Assembly (NCBI RefSeq): GCF_030696665.1
Contig: NZ_JAUYRV010000028.1
Span: 62,001 to 126,000, forward strand
Reading direction: 5' to 3'
Source: Novosphingobium sp.
GTDB lineage: Bacteria > Pseudomonadota > Alphaproteobacteria > Sphingomonadales > Sphingomonadaceae
Length of the DNA: 64,000 nt
This document shows positions 1 to 8,298 of this stretch, in pieces. Each line of letters opens with the position of its first letter. Within the stretch, counting starts at the first letter, position 1. The notes under the pieces were generated by a model. The model did no database searches. It saw only the letters and a program-made list of their open reading frames with translations, and was not told the DNA's origin. The position numbers were made by a program, and so were the translations under genes.

Positions 1-1423
1 GGCGCGTGGGGATGTGGACCTTGGCCACCGGACCCGCTCCGATGTTTCCGGCATCGACCACCCATGCTTCATGGATGAACTGGTTGTCGCCCACCTGCTG
101 GTCCATGATGAACACCAGCCAGCCGTCCTTTGCGGGATCGGCGGCGGGCACGTGGACCGGCTCGTTGAACCCCGCCATTGGCGGCAGGGCGAGTGCGTTG
201 GTGACCTGCGGCGTTGGCGTATCCAAGCCATCCAGCCGGAGCAGCATGTTGAAGCTGACGCCCACGGGGCCTGCAAACAACGGCGGGCCTTGAAGTTCAG
301 GGTTCATCGAAAGAATGAAACCGGTCTTGTAGGGACGGCCTTGCAGCTTGGCGGGGATCACCGGGAAATCGCCGGGCGGGCCGATGATGGTTTCGACCAC
401 CTCGCCGCCATCGGCCTTCGGATCGACAGTCCAGCGGGTAAGCGCGCCGAACACGTCCTGCGGCTGCATGTAGATGCCCGAAGGTTCGCGGATGAAGGCA
501 AAGGCGTTGGTGCTGTTGAGACAGGCATCGAAGTGGAGCATGCCATCGGCATCCTCCCACGCGTTCATCATGTGGTAGGAATGGCAGCCCTTCGGTCCCT
601 TGAACCACTTGATTTCAGATACATCGCCATAGCGCGGCATCACGCCGAGCCATGAGTCCAGCTCCGGCTGATGGTGCCAGTGCTCCCCGCCTGCCTTCAG
701 CCGATCGAGGTCCGCCGTCGTCGGGTAGATGGGGAACAGCGCGTAGTTCTGGCTGATCGTGAAATCGTGCATCATCGCGCAATAGGGCGCGTCGAACCAC
801 TGTTCGGACTTCAGCGTGCCATCAGGCGCAACCACGCAATAGGCAACCTTGGTGGAAGCCTGTCCATCCGCCTCGTAGCCGTAGAAGAACAACTCGCCTG
901 TGACGGCGTCGATCCGCACGTGTGCGGTCATCGTCTCGCTCTTCAGCGCGCCGCCGAAATCATAGGAGCCGAGCGTTTCCAGCGTCTTGGGGTCGACGCG
1001 GTAGGGGCGGCCGTCTTCCTTGGCCATCAGCATCCGGCCAGCGTGCCAGACCGGCGTGGTGTTGGCCACGGTGCGGTCTGTGCCCTGCACCTCAGCGTCA
1101 TCGGTGAAGGGGTTGCGGTACTTGCCGAACAGCGCCGTTCCGGCAGCCTTTTCCGCCTTGTAGCGCGCGGTTTCGACGTATTTCTGGATGAAATCCGCCG
1201 TGCCATCGCCATTGAAAGACAGGCGGCTGACCATGCCATCGCCCGACAGGGTGTGGTCGTTTTCAAACTTGGGCGGGAACACCGGATCGGGCACGGCGCG
1301 ATAGAAGCTGCCCCGCACTTCGGGCGGAAGTTCGCCTTCCACCTTCAGCCCGCGCAGGTCTGGCACTTCCCCGACCGGTTCGTTCGCACCCATGAAATAG
1401 ATCGTCTGCGGAAACGCGCTCAT
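1..1423 (-). CDS. Carotenoid oxygenase family protein (partial, C-terminus outside window)
   Basis: About 474 codons are visible and the frame is still open at base 1, so the C-terminal end is missing. The protein belongs to the carotenoid cleavage oxygenase / lignostilbene dioxygenase (RPE65) family, non-haem iron enzymes that split a C=C bond with O2. Three of the four expected iron-binding histidines are visible: in TAHVRID near residue 168, MMHDFTIS near 218 and GCHSYHMMNAW near 283; the fourth would lie past the edge. There is no signal peptide, so it is cytoplasmic. The start at 1423 (MSAFPQ) has a GAGG about 8 bases upstream. Substrate, carotenoid or lignin-derived stilbene, cannot be told from sequence. 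It reads in the same direction as the two genes upstream. Confidence 0.88.
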   Translation of the reverse strand, partial: MSAFPQTIYFMGANEPVGEVPDLRGLKVEGELPPEVRGSFYRAVPDPVFPPKFENDHTLSGDGMVSRLSFNGDGTADFIQKYVETARYKAEKAAGTALFGKYRNPFTDDAEVQGTDRTVANTTPVWHAGRMLMAKEDGRPYRVDPKTLETLGSYDFGGALKSETMTAHVRIDAVTGELFFYGYEADGQASTKVAYCVVAPDGTLKSEQWFDAPYCAMMHDFTISQNYALFPIYPTTADLDRLKAGGEHWHHQPELDSWLGVMPRYGDVSEIKWFKGPKGCHSYHMMNAWEDADGMLHFDACLNSTNAFAFIREPSGIYMQPQDVFGALTRWTVDPKADGGEVVETIIGPPGDFPVIPAKLQGRPYKTGFILSMNPELQGPPLFAGPVGVSFNMLLRLDGLDTPTPQVTNALALPPMAGFNEPVHVPAADPAKDGWLVFIMDQQVGDNQFIHEAWVVDAGNIGAGPVAKVHIPTR

Positions 1424-1479
1424 GACCTTGCCTCACCCTATCAATTGTTATTGTTTGTGTAGCACCTCGCGCAGGCAGA

Positions 1480-2271
1480 TCAAGCCCACCAATAGGCCGT
1501 CGCGCGCATTTCTATGCTGACGCGTGGCGGTGCATCGGCGGGGCAATCGGGCAGATCAAACGCAACGTGCGGCACGTGATGCGCACGGGTTGCATCGCTG
1601 TCGTTGGTCTTGAACAGCACCGCTTCATCAATCCGCATGTTGGGAAACCAGTGCCAGCGATGTGCGGGATTGTGCGCGACGACCAGCCCTTCGAACGACC
1701 ATTCGGGCTTACCCGGTTCATCGAACACGGCTTCGGCAGCGATAAGGTCTTCCGCGCCAATGCTGCGCGCATCGCAGAACGCCAGCGGCACGTCCTGCGG
1801 CGGGGCGGAAATGGCACGCCACACGTTGTAGTGGGCGCAACGCAGGAAAGCGCGCCCGTTCGCGCCACGCTCGCCGAATTGCTGCGCCGTCGCATCAGAA
1901 ATGTCGATGTGGGCAAAGCGTGCGGGCATCGAGTTGTTGAGGCTGCCCGCCTTCCCGCTGCGTTCGGAAAAGCGCAGCAGGCCCGGCGCGCCGACATGGA
2001 CGAAATCGGCACCGGTCTGGGCCTGCACCAGTTCTTCGATCTCGCGCATGTGGATGCGGGCCACCTGATCGCGGTCAGCAAAGTCGGTGACGGCGCTGCT
2101 GTGCGCGACGATCTGGAAGCCTTCGCGGTCAATCGTCGTGCCAGCGGCGCGGGCATCGTGCATCGGCATGGGGGTGGGCACAATTTCCACCTCGTCGCGG
2201 TCATGCGCATTGGCGTAGTAGCGTGGCCGGGCGAACTTGCGGCCTGAATAGGCAATCAGCGCTTCCATCAT
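1480..2271 (-). CDS. CmcJ/NvfI family oxidoreductase (non-haem iron type)
   Basis: 263 residues. It resembles the CmcJ/NvfI family, which includes cephamycin CmcJ, fungal NvfI/AsaB-type oxygenases and GA4 desaturase-like proteins; many members are Fe(II)/2-oxoglutarate-type enzymes. Visible signs are HID at residues 121-123 (an HxD metal pair), the conserved NVWRAI (149-154) and LAFCDARS (163-170) blocks, HRWHWFPNM (204-212), LFKTNDS (219-225) and RVSIEMRA near the C-terminus. The start at 2271 is set by AAAGGAG just upstream; an alternative ATG follows immediately at 2268. The substrate is unknown. Its place between a carotenoid-oxygenase gene and an acyl-CoA dehydrogenase suggests catabolism, but that is inference. 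Confidence 0.75.
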   Translation of the reverse strand: MMEALIAYSGRKFARPRYYANAHDRDEVEIVPTPMPMHDARAAGTTIDREGFQIVAHSSAVTDFADRDQVARIHMREIEELVQAQTGADFVHVGAPGLLRFSERSGKAGSLNNSMPARFAHIDISDATAQQFGERGANGRAFLRCAHYNVWRAISAPPQDVPLAFCDARSIGAEDLIAAEAVFDEPGKPEWSFEGLVVAHNPAHRWHWFPNMRIDEAVLFKTNDSDATRAHHVPHVAFDLPDCPADAPPRVSIEMRATAYWWA

Positions 2272-2310
2272 ACTCTCCTTTGACGGCCTGCATTGCGCGG
2301 GTCCATACCT

Positions 2311-2440
2311 GCCCACCCCCCCCTCCCGCCTGCGGGAGGGGGGGGAACAGGCGCTTCTCCTGCCCTCCCGCCTGCGCGAGAGGGCAAAACCGGTGCTTTC
2401 TTCTCCCCTCCCGCAGGCGGGAGGGGTCGGGGGTGGGCGC
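2311..2440. repeat. Three palindromic repeats, family A (CCCTCCCGCCTGCGGGAGGG type)
   Basis: Three copies of a GC-rich palindrome lie at about 2312-2346, 2362-2387 and 2404-2437, filling most of the gap between two minus-strand genes. The middle copy is degenerate. The same core recurs near 15.9, 20.6 and 50.8 kb. No protein of its own is encoded; reading through it gives Pro/Arg/Gly-rich nonsense. Confidence 0.85.
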
Positions 2441-2482
2441 GGGGCATGCGCAACACCACCCCCAGTCACAAACAGCGTCAGA

Positions 2483-3637
2483 TCAAAGCTTGCGCCCGAT
2501 CAGCTCCTTCATGATCTCGTTGGTGCCACCAAAGATGCGCGTCACGCGCGCACCCCGCCATGCGCGGGCAATCGCATATTCGTTCATGTACCCTGCGCCG
2601 CCATGAAGTTGCAGGCACTTGTCCATCACTTCCCACTGCAGTTCGGTGTGCCACAGCTTGGCCGCTGCACCTTCTTCGGCGGTCAGCTCCTTCTTCAGGT
2701 GCCGTGCCAGTGCCCAGTCAAGGTGCGCCCAGCCCACTTGCAGCTTGGTCTTGAGATCGGCCAGCGTGAAACGCGTGTTCTGGAAATCAAGGATCGGCTT
2801 GCCAAACGCTTTGCGCTCACGCGTGAATTCCACCGTATCGTCAAACGCCTTCTGCGCCGATGCTTGCGCGCTAACGGCAATGGACAGGCGTTCCTGCGGC
2901 AGTTCGCTCATCAGGTAGATGAAGCCCTTGCCCTCTTCGCCCAGGCAATTGGTGATCGGCACGCGCACGTCTTCGAAGAACAGTTCCGAGGTATCGGCCT
3001 CGTCCTGTCCGATCTTGTCGAGATTGCGCCCGCGCTTGAAGCCTTCGCGATCGGCTTCGACCAGCACGATCGAAACGCCTTTCCACGCCGGTTCGATGTC
3101 GGTGTCTGTCTTGCAGCACACGAGGATCAGGTCGGCGTTCTGGCCATTGGTGATATAGGTCTTGGACCCGTTGATCACGTAATGGTTGCCGTCCTTCTTG
3201 GCCGTGGTGCGCATCCCCTGAAGATCGGACCCGGTGCCCGGCTCGGTCATCGCGATGGCGGTAACCACCTCGCCTGAAACCATCAGCGGCAGCCACTTCT
3301 TCTTCTGCTCGTCCGATCCATACGTGATCAGGTAGTTCACCACGATGTCTGATTGCAGCGAAAATCCGGTGGTCACCCGGCCGTAATAGGCGCTCTCTTC
3401 ATCCACGATGGCGTTGTAGCCGAAGTCGAGTCCCAGCCCACCAAATTCCTCGGGCACGGTCGGGCACAGCATGCCAACGGCACCAGCCTTGGGCCAAACG
3501 GATTTCGGTACGATCCCTGCGTCGGCCCATTCCGCAGCATGGGGTGCGATTTCGTCCTGCAGAAAGCGGCGTACACTGCTGCGGAAAGCTTCGTGGTCTT
3601 CGTTATAGGCTGAGCGTGGAATCAGATCGAGCGACAT
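2483..3637 (-). CDS. Acyl-CoA dehydrogenase (long-chain/isovaleryl-type active site)
   Basis: 384 residues, full length for the FAD-dependent acyl-CoA dehydrogenase family, which oxidises acyl-CoA to trans-2-enoyl-CoA in fatty acid or branched-chain breakdown. The FAD/substrate signature AMTEPGTGSDL, the block SELPQERL and the C-terminal IFGGTNEIMKEL are all visible. The last motif has Gly where medium- and short-chain enzymes carry the catalytic Glu. This is the pattern of long-chain/isovaleryl-type enzymes, whose base sits on another helix, so it should be active. The chain-length preference cannot be read from the sequence. It lies upstream of, and co-oriented with, the CmcJ-like gene across a repeat cluster. 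Confidence 0.93.
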   Translation of the reverse strand: MSLDLIPRSAYNEDHEAFRSSVRRFLQDEIAPHAAEWADAGIVPKSVWPKAGAVGMLCPTVPEEFGGLGLDFGYNAIVDEESAYYGRVTTGFSLQSDIVVNYLITYGSDEQKKKWLPLMVSGEVVTAIAMTEPGTGSDLQGMRTTAKKDGNHYVINGSKTYITNGQNADLILVCCKTDTDIEPAWKGVSIVLVEADREGFKRGRNLDKIGQDEADTSELFFEDVRVPITNCLGEEGKGFIYLMSELPQERLSIAVSAQASAQKAFDDTVEFTRERKAFGKPILDFQNTRFTLADLKTKLQVGWAHLDWALARHLKKELTAEEGAAAKLWHTELQWEVMDKCLQLHGGAGYMNEYAIARAWRGARVTRIFGGTNEIMKELIGRKL

Positions 3638-3786
3638 GGAAATTCTCTCCCGGCATGGTCTTGTTGCGCACAGCCTATGCGCGACGCGGCCACCCGGTCA
3701 ACGAGAATTTAAGCGACTGATTAATGCCCGATGGTGTAGGCGATCATAGCGCTGCTCAGAGGCGTAAATCACCTAAATTCATAGAC

Positions 3787-4731
3787 TTAGAACTCACCAC
3801 CCGTCAGCCGCTGGCACACCAGATCCAGCTGATCGAGATTCTTGTAGCGAATCGTCACTGCCCCGCTCACCGGATCGGCGTCTGGCTGGATCGTCACTTT
3901 CAGGCCAAGGAAGTCCTCAAGATGCTGCTGGATCGCTGAAAGGTCGGCTGCGCTCACCGAATCCTTCCCCGCCCGTGCCTGCCGACGCGTGCCTTCCGGG
4001 CGTGCGGCCTTGCGCACCAACTTTTCGACATCACGAACCGACAGATCCTTGGCCACCGCCTCGTGCGCCAGCTTGATCGGCTCCGGCGCATTGATCAGCG
4101 CGCGGGCGTGTCCCATCGAAAGCTCGCTGCGCACCACCATGTCCAGCACTTCGTCGGGCAGGCCGAGCAGGCGCATCATGTTGGCCACGTGGCTGCGCGA
4201 TTTGTCGACGAACTTGGCGATGTCGGTCTGGCTCAGCCCTTCGCTGTCGGCCAGACGCTGATAGGCGCGTGCCTCTTCCACCGGGTTCAGGTCTTCGCGC
4301 TGCAGGTTCTCGATCAGTGCCAGCGCCGCCACATCGCGGTCATCCAGCTTGCGGACGATGGCTGGGATCTCATGGATCTGCGCTTTCTGCGATGCCCGCC
4401 AGCGCCGCTCACCCGCGACCAACTGATAACGCCCACCACCCAACGGTCGCACAACCACCGGCTGGATCACCCCACGCGCCGCGATGGACTGCGCCAGTTC
4501 CTCCAGCGCCTCTTCATCAAAGTGTCGACGCGGCTGGTCGGGATGCGGCTCGATCGAGGCGACGCTGAGCATGGCCAAGCCGCCATCACGCGCAACAGCA
4601 GCCTCGTCGCCCGAAACCGAAATTCGCGCAATCGGCTCCTCGCGCCGCACTTCGCCCATCAGCGCGCCAAGACCACGCCCAAGACCAGTCCGCCGCGCCG
4701 GAGCCTTCACTGCTGAATCTTCGCCGCTCAT
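3787..4731 (-). CDS. parB: Chromosome partitioning protein ParB
   Basis: 314 residues. ParB binds parS, loads onto flanking DNA as a CTP-dependent clamp and is moved by ParA during chromosome segregation. The N-terminus has the short basic GLGRGLGALMG found in alphaproteobacterial ParBs (ParA interaction). It is followed by the ParB/Srx domain with GERRWRASQKA (the CTP-binding arginine-rich box), the helix-turn-helix region SQTDIAKFVDKSRSHVANMMRLL, and a C-terminal dimerisation domain. Its start codon overlaps the parA stop (ATGA, 4728-4731), so the two are probably translationally coupled. Its target sites lie just upstream, at 5.6-9.1 kb. Confidence 0.97.
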   Translation of the reverse strand: MSGEDSAVKAPARRTGLGRGLGALMGEVRREEPIARISVSGDEAAVARDGGLAMLSVASIEPHPDQPRRHFDEEALEELAQSIAARGVIQPVVVRPLGGGRYQLVAGERRWRASQKAQIHEIPAIVRKLDDRDVAALALIENLQREDLNPVEEARAYQRLADSEGLSQTDIAKFVDKSRSHVANMMRLLGLPDEVLDMVVRSELSMGHARALINAPEPIKLAHEAVAKDLSVRDVEKLVRKAARPEGTRRQARAGKDSVSAADLSAIQQHLEDFLGLKVTIQPDADPVSGAVTIRYKNLDQLDLVCQRLTGGEF

Positions 4732-5504
4732 GCCGCTTTCCTCCGTTCGGGCAGCCGGCCAATCAGCTCGCGCGCCAACTTCATGTAGGCCTGCGATCCG
4801 GGGCAGGCATGGTCATAGATCAGCGCCGGAAGCCCGTGGCTCGGCGCTTCGGACAGGCGCACATTGCGCGGGATCACGCTCTCAAACACCAGATCGCGCA
4901 GGCAGGATCGCACGTCGTCTGCCACCTGATCGGTCAGACGGTTGCGCCGATCATACATGGTCAGCACGATACCAAGAATGCCAAGGTCCGAATTGAACCG
5001 CTCCTGCACCCGCTCCACCGTTTGCAAAAGCTGGCTCAGCCCTTCGAGCGCAAAAAACTCGCACTGCAAAGGCACCAGAATCGAATCCGCCGCCGTCAAC
5101 GCATTGAGTGTCAGCAGCCCCAGCGAAGGCGGGCAATCGATCAGGCAGATGTCGTGCCCGGTATCGCCATTCAACACCTTGCGCAGCCGGTGCGTGCGGT
5201 CCTCGACGCTGACCAGCTCAACCTCGGCACCAGACAGGTCCACGGTGGCTGGCACAATGTCCAGCCCCGGAATTCGCGTCGTCATCATGCAGTCCGCAAC
5301 TGCCGCCTGATCGATCAGCAGATCATACGATGACCGCTCGCGATCGCCTGCCGAAATGCCGATGCCGGTGGAGCAATTGCCTTGTGGATCAAGGTCCACC
5401 AGCAGCGTTTTCCAGCCTGTGGCGGCGAGGGCGGTGGCGATGTTGATTGCGGTGGTTGTTTTCCCCACCCCACCTTTCTGGTTTGCGACTGCAATGGTGA
5501 TCAT
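4728..5504 (-). CDS. parA: Chromosome partitioning ATPase ParA
   Basis: 258 residues, the usual size for a chromosomal ParA/Soj without an N-terminal DNA-binding domain. It is a dimerising ATPase that binds nucleoid DNA and pulls ParB-parS complexes. The deviant Walker A KGGVGKTT (residues 10-17), the VDLDPQGN box (Walker A') and LIDCPPSLG (Walker B) are intact. It overlaps rsmG upstream and parB downstream by ATGA junctions, so rsmG-parA-parB form a tight unit. Confidence 0.97.
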   Translation of the reverse strand: MITIAVANQKGGVGKTTTAINIATALAATGWKTLLVDLDPQGNCSTGIGISAGDRERSSYDLLIDQAAVADCMMTTRIPGLDIVPATVDLSGAEVELVSVEDRTHRLRKVLNGDTGHDICLIDCPPSLGLLTLNALTAADSILVPLQCEFFALEGLSQLLQTVERVQERFNSDLGILGIVLTMYDRRNRLTDQVADDVRSCLRDLVFESVIPRNVRLSEAPSHGLPALIYDHACPGSQAYMKLARELIGRLPERRKAA

Positions 5505-6199
5505 GTTCGCTTACCCTGAATGGCGTGTGCTTGTTGACGAAGCACGCGCGGGGGAGATGGTTTTGCGCCGAGGACGCGACCGGTGATGATCCCTGCCTGG
5601 GCATCGGTGAGCGAGTGTTCCACGTGGAACAGGTGATTCCATGATTCGGGGAGCATCTGCAATTCTTGCGCCGCCCCTGCCCCTTTCGGCAACAGCCAGA
5701 GCGTGTCGGGTGTGGAAAAGCGGACGGAAAGATTCACGAGTTTGTCCAACGGTGCAAAGGCGCGAGCGGAAATGACTGCATGTGGGTTGGACGGAAGATC
5801 CTCGACGCGGGAGAGAATGACGCGGACGTTGGCCAATTCCAGCGCATCGGCAGCGCGTTGGAGCCATTCGGTGCGCAAGCGGCGGGAGTCGACAAGAGTG
5901 ACGGGGCGGTCCGGGTCTAGCGCTGCAATGACGATGCCGGGGAAGCCTGCACCGGTTCCGAGGTCGATCCATTCGCCTTGGGGAAGTGTTTCACGTGAAA
6001 CATATAAAAGCTGCGCTGAATCAACGATATGGCGGACCCACACGTGCGGCAGGGTGCCGCGCGCGACGAGGTTCTGGCGCTGGTTTTCTTCAAGCAGCAG
6101 ATCGACCAGTTGCGACAGCCGCGACATGCGGGAGGTGTCCACGCCGAGCGTATCGCGCAGCCATCCCTGTGCTTCAGCTTCGGTAACGAGCAGGGTCAT
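5501..6199 (-). CDS. rsmG: 16S rRNA (guanine-N7) methyltransferase RsmG (GidB)
   Basis: 232 residues. The enzyme methylates the N7 of the conserved guanosine in the 530 loop of 16S rRNA (G527 in E. coli); loss gives low-level streptomycin resistance in other species. The S-adenosylmethionine motif [10 protein letters not shown] is near residues 78-87 and NLVARG precedes it. The start lies inside the end of mnmG (6196-6199 overlap), the classic gidA-gidB arrangement. Two parS palindromes are embedded in the coding sequence, one read as part of FHVEH and one as part of YVSRE, so this gene also carries centromere sequence. Confidence 0.95.
   Translation of the reverse strand: MTLLVTEAEAQGWLRDTLGVDTSRMSRLSQLVDLLLEENQRQNLVARGTLPHVWVRHIVDSAQLLYVSRETLPQGEWIDLGTGAGFPGIVIAALDPDRPVTLVDSRRLRTEWLQRAADALELANVRVILSRVEDLPSNPHAVISARAFAPLDKLVNLSVRFSTPDTLWLLPKGAGAAQELQMLPESWNHLFHVEHSLTDAQAGIITGRVLGAKPSPPRVLRQQAHAIQGKRT
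5616..5631. promoter_or_regulatory. parS site 1 (TGTTCCACGTGGAACA)
   Basis: A perfect 16-bp palindrome inside the 3' part of rsmG. It matches the known alphaproteobacterial variant of the near-universal parS consensus TGTTTCACGTGAAACA, bound by the ParB encoded about 1 kb away. Confidence 0.9.
5987..6002. promoter_or_regulatory. parS site 2 (TGTTTCACGTGAAACA)
   Basis: An exact match to the universal bacterial parS consensus, a perfect 16-bp palindrome, inside rsmG. It is the best site in the cluster. Confidence 0.95.
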
Positions 6200-8055
6200 G
6201 CGGCGATCTCGGCGTTTGCACGGCGACGTGCGTGGACAAGCAAGCTGGCGAGTGCTGCGGGGGTGATTCCGCCGATCCGCCCGGCAGCCGCAAGGGTCTC
6301 CGGCTGGGCCTTTTCGAGGCGTTCGACCATTTCACGTGAAAGGCCGGGGACGTCTGCAAAGGGAAAACCTTCACCGAGCGGCACTGCGTCCGATGCGCGC
6401 AAGTCTCGCAGCTCTGCATCTTGCCGGGCGAGGTAAGGCGCATAGGCGGCGTCTTCCTCTACTTCCTCGGCGAGGAGCGGATCGAAAGCTTCGTCACCGA
6501 TCCACGGCTTGAGCGCCGCGAGACCGACTTCGGGGAAGCGCAGCCATTCATGCAATGGGCGGCGGGAGCCATCGGCGCGGACGGGCATTCCGGCGCGGTT
6601 GAGTTCGGTTGGTGTTGCCTGTTGCGCCAACGCGCCTTCCAGCTTCTCGCGCTGTGCCAAGCGTTGGTTGAACCACTGCGTGCGCTCGTCGCTGATGCAG
6701 CCGACTGCAAGGCCGAGCGGCGTCAGGCGCGAAGAGGCATTGTTGGCGCGCAGGCGCAGGCGGTATTCCGCGCGGGCGGTGAGCATCCGGTAGGGTTCGC
6801 TTACGCCGTGCAGCGTCAGGTCATCGACCATCACGGCCATGTAGCTGTTGGCGCGGTCAAGCTCCGGCGCTTCGCGGCCCAGCACATTGGCAGCGGCATA
6901 CATCCCGGCGATCAGCCCCTGGGCGGCAGCTTCCTCATAACCGGTCGTTCCATTGATCTGGCCGGCGCAATAGAGGCCGGGGATAGCTTTGACTTCAAGG
7001 CTGCGGCGCAGCGCGCGCGGGTCAATATGATCGTACTCCACCGCATAGCCGGGGACAGTGATTTCGGCCTGCTCCAGTCCTTCCATCGAGCGGATCATTG
7101 CGATCTGCACATCGGTGGGGAGCGAGGTGGAGATGCCGTTGGGGTAGACGAGTGGGGTGTCCAGCCCTTCGGGTTCAAGGAACACCTGGTGCCCGTCGCG
7201 GTCTCCGAAGCGGTGGATCTTGTCTTCGATGGAGGGGCAATAGCGCGGCCCTTGCGCGCCGATGGCACCCGTGAAAAGCGGCGAGCGATCCAGCCCACCC
7301 CTGATGATATCGTGCGTGCGCGCGTTGGTGCGGGCAATGGCGCAGAACACTTGCGGCAGTGGGCGCGCAGTGTTGAGCGGCGACATGGTCCACAGGTCTG
7401 CGTCACTCGGCTGTTCGGGCAGACGTGCCCAATCGATGGTGCGGCCATCAATGCGTGGCGGGGTGCCGGTTTTCAATCGGGCCATCGGCAGATCAGCAGC
7501 GCGGAGTTGCTCGGCAAGTTTGTGCGCCGAATCTTCACCGATGCGGCCACCGTCCATCCGCTCTTCGCCACGGAACAGACGCCCGCCGAGGAACGTACCG
7601 GTGCACAGCACGACCGCCCTGCCCGTCAGCCGCGTGCCATCGGCAAGATCGATCCCGGCGACTCTGCCGTCTTCCACGTGGAGCGCAGCAGCTTCCCCGC
7701 CGATCAGTGTGAGGTTCGGCTGGGCCGCAATCATCTGCTGGATCGCGGCCTTGAAGCGTTTGCGGTCCGCCTGAACGCGCGGTCCTTGCACTGCGCTGCC
7801 CTTTGAGCGGTTCAGCATGCGGTAGTGGATCGCGCCTGCGTCTGCAGCGCGGGCGATGAGGCCGTCGAATGCGTCGACCTCGCGCACAAGATGGCCTTTG
7901 CCGAGTCCGCCAATCGCAGGGTTGCAGCTCATTGCGCCAACGGTTGCTGGATCGAAAGAAACCAGCGCGGTGCGCGCGCCCATGCGCGCTGCGACGGCAG
8001 CTGCCTCGACGCCGGCGTGTCCGCCGCCGATCACGATGATGTCGAACTGGTGCAT
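6196..8055 (-). CDS. mnmG: tRNA uridine-5-carboxymethylaminomethyl(34) synthesis enzyme MnmG (GidA)
   Basis: 619 residues, standard length. With MnmE it installs the carboxymethylaminomethyl group on the wobble uridine U34 of several tRNAs, using FAD and methylene-tetrahydrofolate. The N-terminal FAD-binding motif is [10 protein letters not shown], and the blocks CNPAIGG and GTFLGG are typical of the family. The start at 8055 ([12 protein letters not shown]) is chosen because homologues begin there. The open frame continues upstream only through a repeat and a parS site. MnmE is encoded just upstream, so both partners come from one locus. Confidence 0.96.
   Translation of the reverse strand: MHQFDIIVIGGGHAGVEAAAVAARMGARTALVSFDPATVGAMSCNPAIGGLGKGHLVREVDAFDGLIARAADAGAIHYRMLNRSKGSAVQGPRVQADRKRFKAAIQQMIAAQPNLTLIGGEAAALHVEDGRVAGIDLADGTRLTGRAVVLCTGTFLGGRLFRGEERMDGGRIGEDSAHKLAEQLRAADLPMARLKTGTPPRIDGRTIDWARLPEQPSDADLWTMSPLNTARPLPQVFCAIARTNARTHDIIRGGLDRSPLFTGAIGAQGPRYCPSIEDKIHRFGDRDGHQVFLEPEGLDTPLVYPNGISTSLPTDVQIAMIRSMEGLEQAEITVPGYAVEYDHIDPRALRRSLEVKAIPGLYCAGQINGTTGYEEAAAQGLIAGMYAAANVLGREAPELDRANSYMAVMVDDLTLHGVSEPYRMLTARAEYRLRLRANNASSRLTPLGLAVGCISDERTQWFNQRLAQREKLEGALAQQATPTELNRAGMPVRADGSRRPLHEWLRFPEVGLAALKPWIGDEAFDPLLAEEVEEDAAYAPYLARQDAELRDLRASDAVPLGEGFPFADVPGLSREMVERLEKAQPETLAAAGRIGGITPAALASLLVHARRRANAEIAA
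6328..6343. promoter_or_regulatory. parS-like site 3 (core TTTCACGTGAAA)
   Basis: The 12-bp core is a perfect match but the outer two bases on each side differ from consensus. It lies within the 3' end of mnmG, where it codes for part of LSREMVERL. It is probably a weaker ParB site. Confidence 0.6.
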
Positions 8056-8104
8056 GGATGCGCGATACGCGACTTGGGGATTCGCGTCAAAGATTTGGAT
8101 GGGG

Positions 8105-8120
8105 TGTTTCACGTGGAACG
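8105..8120. promoter_or_regulatory. parS site 4 (TGTTTCACGTGGAACG)
   Basis: It lies just upstream of the mnmG start, in the gap before mnmE. It has one asymmetric core base and a changed last base relative to consensus; such G/A half-site mixtures are known functional parS variants in alphaproteobacteria. Confidence 0.8.
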
Positions 8121-8136
8121 GTTGGGGGTGGGTCTC

Positions 8137-8210
8137 GTCATTCCCGCGAAGGTGGGAATCCAGTTCCAACGGTAGCGGGCTGGATTCCCGCCTTCGCGGG
8201 AATGACGAAT
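8137..8210. repeat. Inverted pair of palindromic repeats, family B (ATTCCCGCGAAGGCGGGAAT type)
   Basis: Two near-identical palindromes in opposite orientation (about 8137-8162 and 8181-8210) are separated by a short spacer. Together they can fold into a long cruciform or hairpin. The pair sits between parS sites 4 and 5. A second copy of the pair is at 16601-16675. Confidence 0.85.
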
Positions 8211-8219
8211 TTTGGTAAC

Positions 8220-8235
8220 TGTTTCACGTGGAACA
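8220..8235. promoter_or_regulatory. parS site 5 (TGTTTCACGTGGAACA)
   Basis: A 15 of 16 match to consensus in the mnmE-mnmG gap, 115 bp from site 4. It combines the left half of TGTTTCACGTGAAACA with the right half of TGTTCCACGTGGAACA. Confidence 0.88.
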
Positions 8236-8239
8236 CTTG

Positions 8240-8297
8240 GCGCGAGGGTGGCCCTCCACCATCCTGCGGATGGTCCCCCTCCCCGTTCCGGGGAGGA
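8240..8297. repeat. Palindromic repeat, family D (CCTCCCCGTTCCGGGGAGG)
   Basis: The repeat directly abuts the mnmE stop codon. The core palindrome is at about 8276-8297, preceded by a GGTCCCCCTCCCC arm. Longer copies are at 48515-48640 and 61898-62027. Confidence 0.75.
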
Positions 8298-8298
8298 A

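Noticed and set aside
7670..7685. TCTTCCACGTGGAGCG, a parS-like palindrome in mnmG
   Set aside because: The two outer-half positions differ on both sides; too weak to call a ParB site without binding data.
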